Positions 46,470 through 57,435 of a DNA stretch of 64,000 nt are shown one piece after another. The stretch is from positions 826,326-890,325 of the forward strand of contig JAQVVH010000001.1 in the NCBI GenBank assembly GCA_028699065.1, in the 5' to 3' direction. Made by a program: the position numbers and the translations under genes. This stretch comes from Gallionella sp. (GTDB lineage Bacteria > Pseudomonadota > Gammaproteobacteria > Burkholderiales > Gallionellaceae). Below the pieces are notes generated by a model that ran no database searches, had not been told where the DNA came from, and saw only the letters and a list, made by a program, of their open reading frames with translations. Numbering within the stretch: position 1 is the first letter of the stretch; every line of letters starts with the position of its first letter.

Positions 46470-48370
46470 GAAGTGACGCCCCGGGAATGGCTTCCGTGAA
46501 AGCCCCGCTTCAGATGCACCAGCAGCAGGGAGATCGCGGCCGGTGTTATGCCGGAGATGCGGGATGCCTGTCCGATGGTTTCAGGACGATGCTCATTAAG
46601 TTTTTGCTGAACCTCCACAGACAGACCGCCAACCTCCCGATAATCAATCGCCTCCGGCAACATCACCGCTTCATACTGTCCCTGACGCAGAATTTCCTCA
46701 CGCTGACGCTCAATATATCCTTGGTACTTTGCCTGAATCTCGACCTGCTCTACAACGCCGCCATCCATCTCGCCAAGAGTCCCGGCAATCGACAGTCTTT
46801 TTAGCTGTTCGTAACTCACGTCCGGCCGCCGCAACAACTCGTGGAGCGAGTACTCACGCTCAATATTTTTCCCGAGAATACTGATGGATTCCTGCTCAGA
46901 AAGTATGCGCGGATTGACCCAAGTCCCGCGCAATTTTTCCTGCAACCGGGCAATAGCTTCGCGCTTTTCTTCGAAAACTTGCCAGCGGACGTCATCGACG
47001 AGCCCCAGATTGCGCCCGATTTCCGTCAGCCGCAAATCGGCATTATCTTCACGTAATTGCAGCCGGTATTCCGCCCGGCTGGTGAACATGCGATAGGGTT
47101 CCGAAACGCCTCGAGTGACCAAATCGTCCACCATGACCCCCAGATAGGCTGCGTCACGCCCGGGGCACCACCCTTCTTTTTCTGCCGCAAACAAAGAAGC
47201 ATTCACACCCGCGAGCAAACCTTGGGCGGCAGCCTCTTCATACCCTGTGGTGCCATTAATCTGCCCGGCGAAGAACAATCCCGCTATTGCCTTGGTTTCC
47301 AGCGTGCTTTTTAATCCGCGCGGATCAAAATAGTCATATTCGATGGCATAACCGGGACGCAGGATATGCGCGCGCTCGAGACCACGGATGGAACGCACCA
47401 AGGCGAGCTGGATATCAAATGGCAAGCTGGTTGAAATACCGTTGGGATAAATTTCATGGGTACCCAATCCTTCGGGCTCGAGGAAAATCTGGTGGGCGTT
47501 TTTGTGAGCAAAGCGCGTGATCTTATCTTCGATCGACGGGCAGTATCTCGGGCCGATTCCCTCAATAACGCCGGTAAACAGCGGAGATCGATCTAGGCCG
47601 CCACGAATGATTTCATGCGTTTTTTCATTGGTTTCCGTAATCCAGCATGGCAATTGCTCCGGATGCATTGCCGCGTTGCCCAAAAACGAGAACACCGGCA
47701 CCGGCCGATCGCCGGGCTGCTCCTGCATCACGGCATAATTTATCGTGCGGCCATCTATGCGTGGCGGGGTGCCCGTCTTTAGCCGGCCAGCCGGCAATTG
47801 CAGCTCGCGCAAACGATGGGCCAGTGAAATTGACGGGGGGTCTCCGGCCCGGCCGGCAGAAAAATGGGTTTGTCCAACGTGCACCAAACCCGACAAAAAC
47901 GTTCCCGCTGTCAGGACAACGCTTTTGGCCGAAAATTGGATCCCCAGCTGGGTCACTGCGCCGCAGACTCGGCTTCCATCCAGCAGCAAATCGTCGACCG
48001 CCTGCTGGAATAGCCACAAATTAGGCTGGTTTTCCAGGCGAGCGCGAATTGCCTGACGATAGAGCACTCGGTCTGCCTGAACGCGGGTGGCACGGACGGC
48101 CGGACCTTTGCTGGAATTCAGAATTCGGAATTGCAGCCCGCTTTCGTCAGCGGCCAGCGCCATGGCTCCACCAAGCGCATCGACCTCCTTGACCAGATGC
48201 CCCTTGCCAATACCGCCGATGGAGGGATTACAAGACATCTGTCCCAGCGTTTCCAGATTGTGCGTCAGCAGCAAGGTTTTGCGGCCGGCGCGTGCGCTGG
48301 CGAGCGCAGCTTCCGTACCAGCATGCCCGCCGCCAATGACAATCACATCAAAAGAATCTGGGAAATTCAT
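46466..48370 (-). CDS. mnmG: tRNA uridine 5-carboxymethylaminomethyl synthase subunit MnmG
   Basis: 634 residues starting [22 protein letters not shown], the FAD-binding fold; [12 protein letters not shown] and the C-terminal helical domain follow. ATG 48370 with GGTGGG upstream is chosen; the longer open frame would cross a parS site. With MnmE it modifies tRNA wobble uridine, the same position thiolated by the TusA-dependent MnmA route. Confidence 0.97.
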   Translation of the reverse strand: MNFPDSFDVIVIGGGHAGTEAALASARAGRKTLLLTHNLETLGQMSCNPSIGGIGKGHLVKEVDALGGAMALAADESGLQFRILNSSKGPAVRATRVQADRVLYRQAIRARLENQPNLWLFQQAVDDLLLDGSRVCGAVTQLGIQFSAKSVVLTAGTFLSGLVHVGQTHFSAGRAGDPPSISLAHRLRELQLPAGRLKTGTPPRIDGRTINYAVMQEQPGDRPVPVFSFLGNAAMHPEQLPCWITETNEKTHEIIRGGLDRSPLFTGVIEGIGPRYCPSIEDKITRFAHKNAHQIFLEPEGLGTHEIYPNGISTSLPFDIQLALVRSIRGLERAHILRPGYAIEYDYFDPRGLKSTLETKAIAGLFFAGQINGTTGYEEAAAQGLLAGVNASLFAAEKEGWCPGRDAAYLGVMVDDLVTRGVSEPYRMFTSRAEYRLQLREDNADLRLTEIGRNLGLVDDVRWQVFEEKREAIARLQEKLRGTWVNPRILSEQESISILGKNIEREYSLHELLRRPDVSYEQLKRLSIAGTLGEMDGGVVEQVEIQAKYQGYIERQREEILRQGQYEAVMLPEAIDYREVGGLSVEVQQKLNEHRPETIGQASRISGITPAAISLLLVHLKRGFHGSHSRGVTS

Positions 48371-48430
48371 CGAGCCCACCCTAAAAGGAGGCGCATCATA
48401 CAACATGCTGGGAAGGTTTCCCAAATAGAC

Positions 48431-48446
48431 CGTTTCACGTGAAACC
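48431..48446. promoter_or_regulatory. parS site 1 (ParB-binding)
   Basis: GTTTCACGTGAAAC, a 14-bp perfect palindrome matching the universal parS core (TGTTNCACGTGAAACA), lies in the short mnmE-mnmG gap near parAB. Confidence 0.9.
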
Positions 48447-48449
48447 TTT

Positions 48450-49784
48450 TTATTTCCCGATACAAAAACGGGAAAAGATCTCGCCCAACAGGTCGTCTGC
48501 GGTAAATTCACCTGTAATTTCGCTCAGCGCCAATTGTGCAAGCCGCAGCTCTTCAGCCAAAAATTCAGCATCCAATCCGACCGATGAGGCATTGGTAACG
48601 TGCTGCCGGGCTCGCTTTAGCGCCTGAACATGGCGCTCCCGCGCCATGAAAACACCCGACTCATGATCGCGCCAACCGATGGATTTCAAAATGGCTTGCT
48701 TAAGTTGGTCCAAACCCGTTCCGCTAAGCGCAGAAATGTACAGCGCGCCGGCGACAGGCGTTAGGGTGGCGGGCGGCAAGTCAGCCTTGTTGTAAACATG
48801 AATGACAGGGATATCCTCGGGAAAATCCCCCATGATCTGTGCATCCGCGGGTGTAAACCCCGCGCTGGCATCCTGCAAAAACAGGATTAGGTCTGCGCGA
48901 TGGAGGGTGTCCCGCGCGCGCGCAATACCCATGCGCTCCACCTCGTCCCCAGTTTCGCGCAGCCCCGCCGTATCCAAAATGTGCAGGGGCACCCCGTGGA
49001 TCTGGATCGCCTGCCGCAAGACATCTCGCGTCGTTCCCGGAATATTGGTGACGAGGGCGACCTCCTCGCCGGCCAAGCGGTTAAGCAAACTCGACTTGCC
49101 AACATTGGGACGCCCGGCGATCACCACATGGGCGCCCTCACGTAATAACTTACCTTGGGCCGCCGTCATCAGCGCGCTTTGGAGCTGAAGGGCAATGTCC
49201 TGCAGCCGACTATCGCGCGCAACCAGGTCGTCCGAACCAAGATCTTCCTCGGGGAAATCAAGCATAGCCTCGACCAACATGCGCAGGTCGATCAGCTTGC
49301 TTTCCAAGTGATGGATAATTTCCGAAAACTCGCCCCGCAGCGTCCGCATTGCACTTCGAGCGCCCTCGGCCGTGTTGGCCTCAATCAGATCGGCAATACT
49401 TTCGGCCTGCGCCAGATCTATTTTATTATTCAAATAGGCTCGCAGGGTAAACTCCCCGGGATCTGCAAGGCGGGCACCCAAGGCAAGGCAGCGCTGTAAA
49501 ACCAGTTGCATGATGGCCGGGCCGCCATGGCCCTGCAACTCAAGGACCTCCTCCCCGGTATAGGAGTGTGGCGCTGGAAAATAGAGGGCGAGCCCAAGAT
49601 CGAGCGGCTCGCCGGAAGCATCCGAAAATGCCGTGTAGGTTGCTTGCCTTGGCGCCAATGGCCCGCCAATCACGCCCAAGATAATGGGCTGGATGTCGGA
49701 ACCGGAAACCCGGATTACCCCGACCCCCCCCCTGCCCTGCGCTGTGGCAATTGCCGCGATCGGATCAGCGTTTGGCCGCAGCAC
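48450..49784 (-). CDS. mnmE: tRNA modification GTPase MnmE
   Basis: About 444 residues: the N-terminal folate-binding domain ([22 protein letters not shown]), an inserted G domain ([19 protein letters not shown]) and the C-terminal [11 protein letters not shown] with the essential cysteine. GTG 49784 gives the expected length and overlaps the yidC end by 20 bases; upstream starts add residues not seen in the family. Confidence 0.95.
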   Translation of the reverse strand: MLRPNADPIAAIATAQGRGGVGVIRVSGSDIQPIILGVIGGPLAPRQATYTAFSDASGEPLDLGLALYFPAPHSYTGEEVLELQGHGGPAIMQLVLQRCLALGARLADPGEFTLRAYLNNKIDLAQAESIADLIEANTAEGARSAMRTLRGEFSEIIHHLESKLIDLRMLVEAMLDFPEEDLGSDDLVARDSRLQDIALQLQSALMTAAQGKLLREGAHVVIAGRPNVGKSSLLNRLAGEEVALVTNIPGTTRDVLRQAIQIHGVPLHILDTAGLRETGDEVERMGIARARDTLHRADLILFLQDASAGFTPADAQIMGDFPEDIPVIHVYNKADLPPATLTPVAGALYISALSGTGLDQLKQAILKSIGWRDHESGVFMARERHVQALKRARQHVTNASSVGLDAEFLAEELRLAQLALSEITGEFTADDLLGEIFSRFCIGK

Positions 49785-51387
49785 CTTTTTGTCCCGATTC
49801 GGTTTGACGGGTGATGTACCACTGCTGGGCAATGGAAAGTAGATTGTTGACAATCGAGTACAACACCAATCCCGCCGGGAAGAAGAAGAAAATCACACTG
49901 AACGCAATCGGCATAATTTTCATAACTTTTGCCTGAATCGGATCGGGAGGTACCGGATTGAGGCGCATCTGCACGATCATGCTGACCCCCATGATAACGG
50001 GCAAAATATAGTACGGATCCGCGACGGAGAGGTCTGTAATCCACCCAAAAAAGGGCGCATGGCGCATTTCCACGCTGGACAAAATAGCCCAGTAAAGCGC
50101 GATGAAAACGGGAATCTGAACCAGAACCGGAAGGCAACCACCCAGCGGGTTAATCTTCTCCGTTTTGTACAGGTCCATCATGGCGCGATTCAGTTGCTCG
50201 CGGTCGTCCGAATATTGTTGCTTGATTTTTTCGAGCTTGGGTGCGACCAAACGCATTTTGGCCATGGAACGATAACTGGCCGCCGACAATGGGAAAAAGG
50301 CCAGTTTGATCAAGAACGTCAGGAGAATAATGGCCACCCCCCAGTTCAGCACCCAGCCGTGCAACAGCGACATCAGCCAGAAAAGCGGATTGGCAATAAC
50401 GGTCAGCCATCCGTAATCTACGGTTAGTCCCAAGCCCGGCGCAATGTCATCCAGTTTTGCCGTTGCGGGTCCAGCGTACAAGGTAGTGGCCTCCGTTTTG
50501 GTCTGGCCTGGCGCGATAATGGTCTCCGGCAATATCACGCCCGTAGAATACAAGTCGTCGTCCAACTTGCGGGTGTAGTTTTCACGATCGGATCCTGCGG
50601 GAACAAGCAGCGCTGCAACAAAATAATGTTGCAGCATTCCAACCCAACCATCTCCCGAACGTTTTGGATATTCCGCTTTGCCTTCAGCAATTTCGGAAAA
50701 CTCGATTTTCTGAAACTTTTCCTTGTCGGTGTAAATAGCCGGGCCAGTGAACGTTGGGATAAAGCTAGAGCTGCCGGCCGGCGGTTGGGAATCCCTAACC
50801 AACTGAAAATAACTACTGACCTTGACGGGTTCCACCCCGATATTTTCTACCTCATAGGCCTGATCAATCAGATAACTACCGCGGTGAAAAGTTAGCACTT
50901 TGACCACATTAGCCCCACCAATCTGCGGCGCCGTCAACCTGACCTGAACGCGATCTGTCTCTGCAGCCATCACATAATTGTCTTGTTCAGCGAGATATTC
51001 CGTATTGTGATTAGGCAAACCCTCCCCCAACAATCCGCTTTGGGCGACGTACTCATGCGTTCCCTCACCTCGCGAGAAAAGAACAAAGGGTTTGCTGCTA
51101 TCAAGCGCATCGCGGTGCTCGCTCAAAATCAAGCGATCGAGATCGCCACCTACCGTGTTTATTTTTGCCTCAAAAAGGTCGGTCTTAACAGAGATCAGCC
51201 TGCCTGCCTGTTTGGCTTTCTGGACACTCGTTACCTCAGCGCGACTTGCGGGGCTGGGGGTTGGCGCCGAGGTTGTGACAACGGCAGGCTGTTCCAGCTC
51301 GGGGTGTTGGTAGCGCTGCCACCCATCCCAAACCATCACGAGAGAGAATGAAAAAATCAGAAATAGAAAAAGTCTTTGAATATCCAT
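49765..51387 (-). CDS. yidC: Membrane protein insertase YidC
   Basis: 540 residues: an N-terminal anchor (MDIQRLFLFLIFSFSLVMVW), a large periplasmic domain to about 350, then the conserved five-helix core with the polar groove (KLAFFPLSAASYRSMAKMR). It inserts and folds inner-membrane proteins, including subunit c. Confidence 0.97.
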   Translation of the reverse strand: MDIQRLFLFLIFSFSLVMVWDGWQRYQHPELEQPAVVTTSAPTPSPASRAEVTSVQKAKQAGRLISVKTDLFEAKINTVGGDLDRLILSEHRDALDSSKPFVLFSRGEGTHEYVAQSGLLGEGLPNHNTEYLAEQDNYVMAAETDRVQVRLTAPQIGGANVVKVLTFHRGSYLIDQAYEVENIGVEPVKVSSYFQLVRDSQPPAGSSSFIPTFTGPAIYTDKEKFQKIEFSEIAEGKAEYPKRSGDGWVGMLQHYFVAALLVPAGSDRENYTRKLDDDLYSTGVILPETIIAPGQTKTEATTLYAGPATAKLDDIAPGLGLTVDYGWLTVIANPLFWLMSLLHGWVLNWGVAIILLTFLIKLAFFPLSAASYRSMAKMRLVAPKLEKIKQQYSDDREQLNRAMMDLYKTEKINPLGGCLPVLVQIPVFIALYWAILSSVEMRHAPFFGWITDLSVADPYYILPVIMGVSMIVQMRLNPVPPDPIQAKVMKIMPIAFSVIFFFFPAGLVLYSIVNNLLSIAQQWYITRQTESGQKGAAAKR

Positions 51388-51401
51388 GAATTTCTTTCTT
51401 C

Positions 51402-51611
51402 TCAAGGCACCGGATCGTACCCTCCGGGATGCCATGGGTGACAGCGAAACAGCCTTTTCAAGGCAAGCAGCCCTCCCTTGGTAGCACCGTGCTTGGAAAT
51501 GGCTTCACAGGCATAGTGAGAACACGTTGGGGTAAATCTGCAGCTTGGGGGTTTGAGCGGGCTAATCAGATACTGATAGCCATGTATCAACCATATCAGA
51601 AGGTTTCGCAT
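51402..51611 (-). CDS. yidD: Membrane protein insertion efficiency factor YidD
   Basis: 69 residues with an N-terminal amphipathic helix and the family motif [18 protein letters not shown], ending [12 protein letters not shown]. It overlaps rnpA and precedes yidC, the universal order. Confidence 0.95.
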   Translation of the reverse strand: MRNLLIWLIHGYQYLISPLKPPSCRFTPTCSHYACEAISKHGATKGGLLALKRLFRCHPWHPGGYDPVP

Positions 51612-51955
51612 GCGCTTTCAACACGGCTTAACAATACCTCGATGTCCGCCCGCCTAGGAATACCCCGCCGGCGAGCCATTAATACAACATCCACCGCCTG
51701 GCTTTTGATGGGGTGGCAGCGAAAGGCTTCCCGGGCGATACGTTTAATCTGGTTCCTGCGGGAAGCGAGCGGAAAATCCCGCTTGCTCACGATGATTCCC
51801 AATTTTGCCTGGCCGGAATCATTTAGTTGCATAAACGCGTTAAACGCAGGGCTGGCGAATCGACGGCCCTTTAATGCCCCATCGAATCCATCACCCCGCA
51901 ATAGCCGGTTCTGGGACGGTAACTTGTTATTTACGCTGGCAGTTCTAGACTGCAA
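51596..51955 (-). CDS. rnpA: Ribonuclease P protein component
   Basis: About 119 residues if started at TTG 51955. The RNR-type motif [15 protein letters not shown] and the preceding [13 protein letters not shown] strand are present. The frame is open to a GTG at 52003, inside rpmH. No candidate start has a clear ribosome-binding site, so translation may depend on coupling with rpmH, which it overlaps by 11 bases. Confidence 0.93.
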   Translation of the reverse strand: MQSRTASVNNKLPSQNRLLRGDGFDGALKGRRFASPAFNAFMQLNDSGQAKLGIIVSKRDFPLASRRNQIKRIAREAFRCHPIKSQAVDVVLMARRRGIPRRADIEVLLSRVESACETF

Positions 51956-52079
51956 GACGCGCCCGGCCTTTGGCGCGGCGTGCATTAATGACCGCGCGCC
52001 CACCCTTGGTTTTCATGCGCACCAGAAAGCCATGCGTGCGCTTTCTTTTGGTAACTGAAGGCTGATAGGTACGTTTCAT
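51945..52079 (-). CDS. rpmH: 50S ribosomal protein L34
   Basis: 44 residues, [20 protein letters not shown] at the start and ending RARLAV. The sequence is diagnostic for L34 and almost wholly basic. It begins the rpmH-rnpA-yidD-yidC-mnmE unit and diverges from dnaA. Confidence 0.97.
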   Translation of the reverse strand: MKRTYQPSVTKRKRTHGFLVRMKTKGGRAVINARRAKGRARLAV

Positions 52080-52262
52080 GGGAGACCCCTCGTGATGTAA
52101 AAGCGCGCTATTACAAATCGTTAGCGCTAGGGTGTCAAGTTATATTTATTCTACAAACTTACCGAGCCTGTGGATAAGTTCCGTCTGTGCATGTAGAATC
52201 ACAAGGTCAAATTGCACCAGCCCGTCTTCCTCCCACAACAAATACCTCCGAACATTGCCCGT
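52080..52262. promoter_or_regulatory. rpmH/dnaA divergent region with a DnaA box
   Basis: Holds TGTGGATAA (52169-52177), a perfect DnaA box in inverse orientation, between the divergent rpmH and dnaA starts. It may autoregulate dnaA or form part of the origin. Confidence 0.7.
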
Positions 52263-53612
52263 ATGCAGGAATTTTCCTTTTGGGAAAGTTGCAGAAATTT
52301 TTTTCAGCAAACTCTACCACCCCAACAATACAACACCTGGATAAAACCCTTGGTGTTTACTGTCGAGGGTGGGCAGTTCGTGTTGGGGGCTCCAAATAGT
52401 TTTACGCTCAAGGTAATTCAGGAGCGGTTTTTGCCTGAAATCAACAAACAGGCACGACTTTCATTCAACCCCCCCCCGGAATTTGTATTAAAAGTAACCG
52501 AATCAGATTTGCCTGTCGAGAAAATCCCGCTTCCGGCAAAAAACAATTTGGCGGAGGTGGCCTCCAAAAAGAATGAAACAGCTTTCCGCGGCTATGGCAG
52601 GCTTAACCCGTCTCTCACTTTTGAAAATTTTGTGATCGGTAAAGCAAACCAGCTTGCATTCGCCGCCGCGTCTCAGGTCGCCGATCTTCCTGGGCATTCG
52701 TACAACCCGTTATTTATCTACGGTGGCGTTGGTCTAGGTAAAACCCACCTTGCACAAGCTATCGGCAACAAAATTCGTACTCAGCAACCGGAAGTTAAAA
52801 TTTGCTATATGCATGCCGAACGCTATGTTGCTGATGTTGTTCGGGCTTATCAAACGAACAAGTTTGAGGAATTCAAGCAGTACTATCACTCTGTGGATGT
52901 TTTACTAATCGACGATATTCAATTTTTCGCCGGAAAAGCCAAAACGCAAGAAGAATTTTTCTATGCTTTCAATAACTTAATTGATTCCCATAAACAAGTT
53001 ATTTTAACCAGCGACACTTTCCCAAAAGAAATTTCCGGTTTGGAAAGCAGGCTGGTTTCCCGCTTCGGTTGGGGTTTGACGGTAGGTATTGAGCCTCCGG
53101 AACTTGAAATGCGTGTGGCCATTCTTATAAAGAAGGCCCAAATTGCCGGTTGTCTACTGGATCAAACCGTTGCATTTTTTATTGCCAAACATATCAACTC
53201 CAACGTTCGAGAATTGGAAGGCGCCCTTAAGCGCGTGGATGCCTTTTCAAAATTTCATCGAAAACCCATTAATATAGAAACCGCCAAGGAAGCCTTGAAA
53301 GACATTCTCGTGGCCCAAAGCCGACAGGTTTCTATTGATAACATTCAAAAAACCGTTGCTGATTACTACCGCATAAAGCTTGTTGATATGCTTTCGAAAA
53401 AAAGGACCCGAAATTTAACGCGTCCTCGACAAATTGCCATGGCACTTGCCCGTGAGATGACAAATATGAGCCTTCCTGAAATTGGTTTGGCTTTTGGCGG
53501 CAAGGATCATTCGACTATTATCCATGCGTGCAAGACCGTAGAACTGCTTCGCTCGCAGCATAGCAATATGGATACCGACTACAAAATCATTCTACAAACA
53601 CTTAAGGGATAA
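52263..53612 (+). CDS. dnaA: Chromosomal replication initiator DnaA
   Basis: About 449 residues: domain I (MQEFSFWESCRNFF), AAA+ domain III with Walker A GGVGLGKTHLAQA and Walker B LLIDDIQFFAGK, and domain IV with the DnaA-box-binding signature AREMTNMSLPEIGLAFGGKDHSTIIHA. ATG 52263 matches family N-termini; a TTG 51 bases upstream would extend it. Confidence 0.96.
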   Translation: MQEFSFWESCRNFFQQTLPPQQYNTWIKPLVFTVEGGQFVLGAPNSFTLKVIQERFLPEINKQARLSFNPPPEFVLKVTESDLPVEKIPLPAKNNLAEVASKKNETAFRGYGRLNPSLTFENFVIGKANQLAFAAASQVADLPGHSYNPLFIYGGVGLGKTHLAQAIGNKIRTQQPEVKICYMHAERYVADVVRAYQTNKFEEFKQYYHSVDVLLIDDIQFFAGKAKTQEEFFYAFNNLIDSHKQVILTSDTFPKEISGLESRLVSRFGWGLTVGIEPPELEMRVAILIKKAQIAGCLLDQTVAFFIAKHINSNVRELEGALKRVDAFSKFHRKPINIETAKEALKDILVAQSRQVSIDNIQKTVADYYRIKLVDMLSKKRTRNLTRPRQIAMALAREMTNMSLPEIGLAFGGKDHSTIIHACKTVELLRSQHSNMDTDYKIILQTLKG

Positions 53613-53807
53613 GTTGTGGATAACTTGTTTATGAAATGTGGAATATCACAGCTGGAGCGGGGTTTTGTTTTTTTATTAACAAAGTATGCACTTCTAACAA
53701 ACAGCTTTTGAGCCCAAAAAAAGTAATCTAACTAATTGAAATTTTTAAAAAATTTACTATTTCAACAATAAATGCTCGCATTATTATGATTCTGAGGAAT
53801 ATATATT
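53613..53807. other. Candidate oriC segment between dnaA and dnaN
   Basis: A perfect DnaA box TGTGGATAA (53615-53623) is followed by a near match (TGTGGAATA, about 53638) and then by about 110 bases of very AT-rich DNA, including runs of A and T near 53740-53760 that could unwind. Together with the box at 52169 and flanking parS sites this is the best origin candidate in the window. Confidence 0.6.
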
Positions 53808-54920
53808 ATGTTTATTGAAAAAGTTGAAAAAGAAACCCTTTTGAAACCACTACAGATTGTTTCCGGTATTGTTGAGCGGAAACAAACCTTACCCATACTA
53901 TCGAATGTACTCATAGAAAATATGGGTTCCAGCATGACATTCACGGCTACGGATTTAGAAATTCAAATTTCAACCAGCGTAGATGTACCGACTCCGTCAC
54001 CAGAACAGGGACGCATCACATTGGGCGCAAAAAAACTGCAGGAGGTATTACGCGTCCTACCGGAAAAGGTTTTTCTGTCTATGGACGTTAAGGAAAACAA
54101 GGCGCAAATCAAATCAAATAAAAGCAAATTCAGTTTGCAAACCTTACCCTCTGAGGATTTTCCAAAACTAAATATCCAACTGGAAAATACAAAAAAAATA
54201 AATGTTTCCCAAAAAAAGCTAAAATACTTATTGCAATCAGTGCAATATGCAATGGCACAACAGGATGTTAGATATTATCTGAATGGATTGTTGTTGGTTG
54301 TGGAGGGAGCACAACTCAAGGCAGTTGCAACCGACGGGCATAGGCTGGCATACAATGCGATCGACTTGGAAGAGGTGCTGCAAGAAAAAACAGAAATCAT
54401 ACTTCCGCGCAAAGCAGTCACTGAATTGTCACGCTTATTAAGTGACATCGAAGATGATCGAGTGTTGCTCGAAGTGTCAACTCAGCAGGCCATGATCAGT
54501 TTTTCAGGCATCACGTTGGTTACAAAACTCATTGATGGAAAATTTCCCGATTTCGAACGGGTAATTCCCAAGTATGACCAACACATGATGTTGGATCGAA
54601 CGACAATTCTTCAAGCGTTGCAGCGTGTAGCGATTCTATCTAACGAAAAATTCAGAGGGGTCAGATTTATTCTGACGGAAAAAAACCTGAAAATTGTGAG
54701 TAGCAACAGCGAGCAGGAAGAAGCCCAAGAGGAACTTGAAACGGATTTTCATGGAAATGGGATTGATATTGCTTTTAATGTCAACTACTTACTTGAAGGT
54801 TTGAATAACGTTGCGGGAGCAACCGTGAGTTATGCGTTTGGTGATGCCAATAGTAGTGTTCTGATGAAAACTCCAGATACGCCACACTACAGTTACGTTG
54901 TTATGCCCATGCGCATTTAA
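53808..54920 (+). CDS. dnaN: DNA polymerase III beta sliding clamp
   Basis: 370 residues in three clamp domains: MFIEKVEKETLLKPLQIVSG at the start, ATDGHRLAYNAI mid-chain, and the family ending HYSYVVMPMRI. Its codon use is visibly AT-richer than the flanking sulfur and atp genes. It follows dnaA across the origin candidate. Confidence 0.97.
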   Translation: MFIEKVEKETLLKPLQIVSGIVERKQTLPILSNVLIENMGSSMTFTATDLEIQISTSVDVPTPSPEQGRITLGAKKLQEVLRVLPEKVFLSMDVKENKAQIKSNKSKFSLQTLPSEDFPKLNIQLENTKKINVSQKKLKYLLQSVQYAMAQQDVRYYLNGLLLVVEGAQLKAVATDGHRLAYNAIDLEEVLQEKTEIILPRKAVTELSRLLSDIEDDRVLLEVSTQQAMISFSGITLVTKLIDGKFPDFERVIPKYDQHMMLDRTTILQALQRVAILSNEKFRGVRFILTEKNLKIVSSNSEQEEAQEELETDFHGNGIDIAFNVNYLLEGLNNVAGATVSYAFGDANSSVLMKTPDTPHYSYVVMPMRI

Positions 54921-57383
<2,463 letters not shown>

Positions 57384-57400
57384 CCTTTTTCCACCCGGAT

Positions 57401-57435
57401 AAAACCCCGCTCAGCTCTTGGTTGTGCGGGGTTTT
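57401..57435. terminator. Bidirectional terminator overlapping the topA 3' end
   Basis: AAAACCCCGC and GCGGGGTTTT form a perfect 10-bp stem with a 15-base loop, T-rich on the gyrB side. One arm lies within the last topA codons, so coding and termination share sequence. Confidence 0.85.

Noticed and set aside
48371-48511. N-terminal extension of MnmG
   Set aside because: The extension crosses the parS site and overlaps mnmE; the FAD-binding start follows ATG 48370 directly.
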